Assembly (NCBI GenBank): GCA_036023115.1
Contig: JAYKKT010000041.1
Coordinates: forward strand, 2,621,001 to 2,685,000
Length of the DNA stretch: 64,000 bases
Direction: 5' to 3'
Source: Brasenia schreberi
Taxonomy: Eukaryota > Streptophyta > Magnoliopsida > Nymphaeales > Cabombaceae
Both the position numbers and the translations under genes were made by a program. Shown here piece after piece: positions 60,070 through 64,000 of the stretch. Under the pieces are notes generated by a model. The model ran no database searches. It was given only the letters and a program-made list of their open reading frames with translations, and was not told the DNA's origin. Positions within the stretch are counted from its first letter, which is position 1; the number at the start of each line of letters is the position of its first letter.

Positions 60070-60230
60070 TAGGGATGGCAACGGGGCGGGTTTTGACTCC
60101 ACCCGCACCCGCACCCGCACCCGCCCCGACCTGCGGGTGTTGGGGATCAAACTTGCACCTGCCCCGGAGTATTTTGTTACGACCCAGCCCTGCCCCTTCC
60201 TTGCCCCATTTCAACTTATAAAGTAACTTT
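60070..60230. mobile_element. Partial hAT-like element with (CCCGCA)n tract
   Basis: TAGGGATGGCAACGGGGCGGG is the typical left end of a plant hAT-like small element. A hexamer repeat (CACCCG)n at 60102-60125 follows. The other end was not found. Confidence 0.45.
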
Positions 60231-60241
60231 TAAGCAAAAGC

Positions 60242-60248
<7 letters not shown>

Positions 60249-60290
<42 letters not shown>
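60249..60290. repeat. (AT)n microsatellite
   Basis: About 20 AT units. Confidence 0.95.
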
Positions 60291-60454
60291 TATAGATATT
60301 TTACATAAAATACAAAAATCTTATTTACGCTATTTTATATTATTAACCTAAAGTTTTTATGTATATATAGCTATATTTATATAAAAATATATACATAAAA
60401 ACATGCAAAATACTTACAAACATATATATATATATATAAATAATAAATATATAT

Positions 60455-60558
60455 TTTGTATATAAACACTAAAATGTATATATATAACAGCTACCATTCT
60501 CTCTATATGAGAAACCCCGTCTAGTTATTAATCTAAAAGTTATTATATACATATATAG

Positions 60559-60616
<58 letters not shown>

Positions 60617-60704
60617 TTGTATATAAACACTAAAATGTATATATATAACAGCTACCATTCTCTCTATATGAGAAACCCCGTCTAGTTATTAATCTAAAAG
60701 TTAT

Positions 60705-60782
<78 letters not shown>
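60455..60782. repeat. Tandem duplication of about 161 bp built around (AT)n arrays
   Basis: A unit of about 100 bp of unique sequence (GTATATAAACACTAAAATG ... CTCTATATGAGAAACCCCG ... TTATTATATACATATATA) followed by an (AT)n array occurs at 60455 and again at about 60616, almost unchanged. Confidence 0.88.
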
Positions 60783-60784
<2 letters not shown>

Positions 60785-61559
60785 AATGTAAATACTTATA
60801 GACATTTATATTTATGTAATAAATACATCTTATATGTATGTATATATTGCAACTCCTTTTCAATCTATATGAGAAAGTGGGAGCTCCTAACTCATCCTTG
60901 TTTAGGCAGTAAATTTTTTCATGTTCGTTATTCTTATTATGTAGTTAACTTGTGCATATAAGATGATTTAAAATTTTTTAAGACCTGAAATACAATCTAT
61001 TAGAGATGTTCTTACTTTTTTAGAGTTGTCAACATTATAAATAAATGGATAGATTTTTATAAAAGAAAATATGAAAAAGAAATTTGTAAATGACGTCGGA
61101 CACTATTAGAATTCAACTTGCAGATGTTGTCCATGACTATACCTTCTAAGGACCTATTAACTTAGTTTATGCATCTTCATTTTATAGATGTCTTGTTTTA
61201 ATAATATTACAAATGTATTACTTAATCTTTACTTTCTAACTTTTCATTTATTTGTTTATCAATATATAAGAGTAGTTTTATATTATTATATTTTCAAGAA
61301 AATCAAGAAACTTCTTACTTAACTCATTGTGTATGAGAGATGATAGAAAAATTACTTTCGTATTATAATGATCTTATTTTTATTAGTTTAGTTGTTGCTG
61401 CATTATAATCTACACTGGAATTGGATGGCTTAAAAGAGTTATTGACTCCTTATTATACTGTTTTTTCATTAAATAGATTTAAGAATATCAGTAGCATAAT
61501 TAATGATACAAGATCGACCATTAATCATAAAGATTATAGTTTCATTAAAAAGATTATTC

Positions 61560-62060
61560 GTCTATAATCATACGTCTACAAGAACCACTCTCAGAACCGC
61601 ACTGGAGCTGGAACTACTCTCTTTGAAACCTCATTGGAATCGAAACTGCTTCGAAACCGGAACTAAACCGCCCTGGGACCGGTTCTGATTCCAAGTTCTG
61701 AGCAAACCCAAATCGGCCGGCCATGTCTGCCTAGAGCAGTAGCCAACAGCAAGGCCCTCTAATGGCCTTGCCCAGGCAAGACTTCCACTCCTAGAGGGTG
61801 CATAGCTTCTGCATCCTTGTAACGAAGAAGAAGAGTACAAGGGAAAGTAAAGTCCGAGTTTTAATTGTGGGACTGAATAGTTCATGTACGATCTTCTTGA
61901 CAATGGAACTGCCCTTTCTGGTTTCATGAAAGGTAGAAGTGGAACCGAATCGGGTGTGCCTGATTCTGGGTCCCGGTATCCCCGGTTCCAGTTCCAACCG
62001 GTTCTCAACCCAGTTCGGTTTCTATTGAAATCATCGGGCTGATTCCAAACCCCCCATGTT
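61560..62060. repeat. GAACCGG/CCGGTTC-rich dispersed repeat, copy 2
   Basis: It is rich in GGAACC, CCGGTTC and ACCGGTTCT words, with the same core as 6416-6435. It may be a foldback-like non-autonomous transposon, but no termini were resolved. Open frames across it are not gene-like. Confidence 0.45.
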
Positions 62061-62766
62061 TACCTATAGATATAATTAATAATATTTTCAGAATAAATAT
62101 TTCTACTGATCAATACTAAGCTCAAACTAGCTGTAGCTTTAAGAGATGTATAGAACTTCCCTTTACCCGTCTGTTGGGTAGGCCTTGAGGTTCAAAACCT
62201 AAAGCAGAACCACCCATTTTCACCTGCATATACTTGTTTTCCCTTTTGCAGGAAAACAAAATAAAACAGAAAGGCTGGAAGGAGGCGGTGGTAGCGAAGT
62301 GGTGGCATTGATGTGTGAGTTGTTGGGGGTGGAGGAAGAAAGGTGGTGACTGGCTGTGTGATGTTTGAGTGAAAAAGAATGAGATTAGGGTTAAAGATAA
62401 ATATTTATTTTATAGATGTCATTTATTATATCTACAAGTGCCCCAATGTTGGTTTATACACTGAAAACCCGAGCCCTACCCACTTTGCATGACAGATAAA
62501 ATACAAATAAAACCCGAGTTCTCAATATGCCCGGTTGCCGTGGCGGGATCAAAAACTTGTTTCGGGTGGAGCAGGCTTTAATAATTTTCACATATTTTTT
62601 GAATTTTCAATATGAAATTATAAATTTTCAGAATTTCGGATCAATGTGATTAAATGAAGGCCAACTTTTAGATCTATAAAATTTTGACCTGCTTGCTGGT
62701 ATTTTTACAATTCAAAACGGTTGAGAAAAACCTATTTTACATTTTCTTTTCTTTTTGGAACACACA

Positions 62767-62884
62767 TTTTTTTTTTGGTACAACGAGGGAGGCAAAAGCC
62801 AAATGAATGTCTCAGGTCTCGAACTCATCACCTTCAACTTGTGAGTTGAACCCTTAACCTGGTGAACTATTGCTCTTTGTGTGA
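62767..62884 (-). mobile_element. tRNA-derived SINE, copy 3 (minus), best preserved
   Basis: Minus-strand head: AATAGTTCACCAGGTTAAGG (box A-like), CTCACAAGTTGAAGGTGATG, then GAGTTCGAGACCTGAG, a good box B. The 3' end is TTGTACC followed by A10. The flanks share ACACATT (before 62770 and after 62884), a likely short target duplication. It is the same family as 30190 and 32912. Confidence 0.65.
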
Positions 62885-63294
62885 AACACATTCTATATTA
62901 GGGTTGTTATCCATACATTCTGACGGATAAATGAAATAGGAGGATCTGATAATAAGGTCTCCAGGTGTCACTAGGTAATTCTTGATACATTTTTTACTGC
63001 TCATTTGTTTCAATAAAATCGATAGTTTAGATAATTCATTGCGAGATATCCTCTCCAATTGATAAGATTTATGATAGAATCTAATGTATCTAGGCACATG
63101 CAAATCTTACGGTTAAAATTGAAAATAAAAAGGGAAAAAGTATATTTGCTTTTTATAGGGTATTTGATTGTCCTTGTATATAATTTTCACTTTTTGCCAC
63201 TTAATTTGAAAATAAAAGGTAGTTAAGATTGAGATTTGTTTGGATAGAGTTTACATATATAAGTGATTTGCATTTTCTATATTCTCTCTTAATG

Positions 63295-63405
<111 letters not shown>

Positions 63406-64000
63406 AAATGCTAGTATGTACAATAGATAAACCAAAGAGATGAGCACAAACTGATGGTCCTATTTGCATTTGCTGCAATAAATCAAAGTGAAGAAGGTTT
63501 CATATATCGTTTGAGCATGGTATCAATAGATTCTATATAATTTTAGGGTTCATTTAAATTCATTTTGCTAAGAAAGTAGATACCTCAACCAAATGCCTGT
63601 TTTTCTTGTTCAATGAAACAAACACGCACACTCACAAACACATATACATCTATATGTACACAAGTCTCTCTTCATACCAAACAAATCTCAACTATCTAAT
63701 TTCAAAAATAGATAGTTGATATTAATTTTAAAAGCACAAAGTATACTTTTACATTTTTAAAGTATAAATAATTCAAAAAGCAACTTTTTCCTTTTGAACT
63801 CAAATCTCAATGACCGTGCACTAATTCCAGATTTCTTATTATATATATATATATATATATATAAACATAACAGAGACATATATTTGTGAAACTCATTCAG
63901 AATGCATTGGGCCATTGAACGAGATATTAGAATAGAATGTATCTAGGCACAAAAATAATGGTTTTATTATCTTAGGCATCAAACTGACGATCACAACCTT

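Overview
This window is nuclear DNA of a flowering plant: genes are split by GT-AG introns, the three identifiable proteins are plant or pan-eukaryotic families, and the spacer is filled with Copia, L1-type and RTE-type retroelements, small DNA transposons, SINEs and long AT/AG microsatellites. Large TE-filled introns suggest a woody dicot or magnoliid with a sizeable genome. The sequence alone does not allow a species call.

Three protein-coding genes can be rebuilt exon by exon. (1) A two-exon FLZ-type zinc-finger gene on the + strand (7000-8712, 161 aa). (2) A GPN-loop GTPase 3 (GPN3) gene on the - strand (29162 down to 12778): nine exons, 275 aa, spread over 16.4 kb because intron 4 (7.4 kb) and intron 8 (6.9 kb) are packed with transposons. 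(3) A Pumilio/PUF RNA-binding gene on the - strand (59292 down to 47503): five exons, 714 aa, with a 7.5-kb intron 2 that houses an RTE LINE. Two orphan exon-like ORFs (36077-35979 on -, 38756-38875 on +) may be starts of further genes or gene fragments.

Layout. 1-3.6 kb: 3' half of a degenerate Copia element on the - strand, running off the left edge in its LTR. 4.2-5.2 kb: L1-type LINE remnant. 7-8.7 kb: FLZ gene. 9-12.7 kb: spacer with a MITE and a block that recurs at 40.5-41.4 kb. 12.8-29.2 kb: GPN3. Its intron 8 holds an L1 remnant broken by an RTE, a Mutator-like MITE, a hAT-like remnant and a Copia 3' end; its intron 4 holds a complete non-coding LTR element and RTE pieces, one carrying a solo LTR. 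29.2-41.4 kb: repeat-rich spacer with a 132-bp tandem array, segmental duplications, SINEs and hAT-like elements. 41.4-46 kb: an RTE LINE inserted in an older RTE LINE. 46.4-46.9 kb: hAT-like element. 47.5-59.3 kb: Pumilio gene. 59.3-64 kb: AT-rich spacer and microsatellites.

The most informative biology is transposon history. At least eight RTE-lineage insertions are present, most with recognisable target-site duplications and a (TTG)n 3' tail. Two have an inverted 5' segment, the signature of twin priming. One is a 217-bp internally deleted derivative with its own target-site duplication. No previously undescribed functional system such as a defence island or gene cluster was found.
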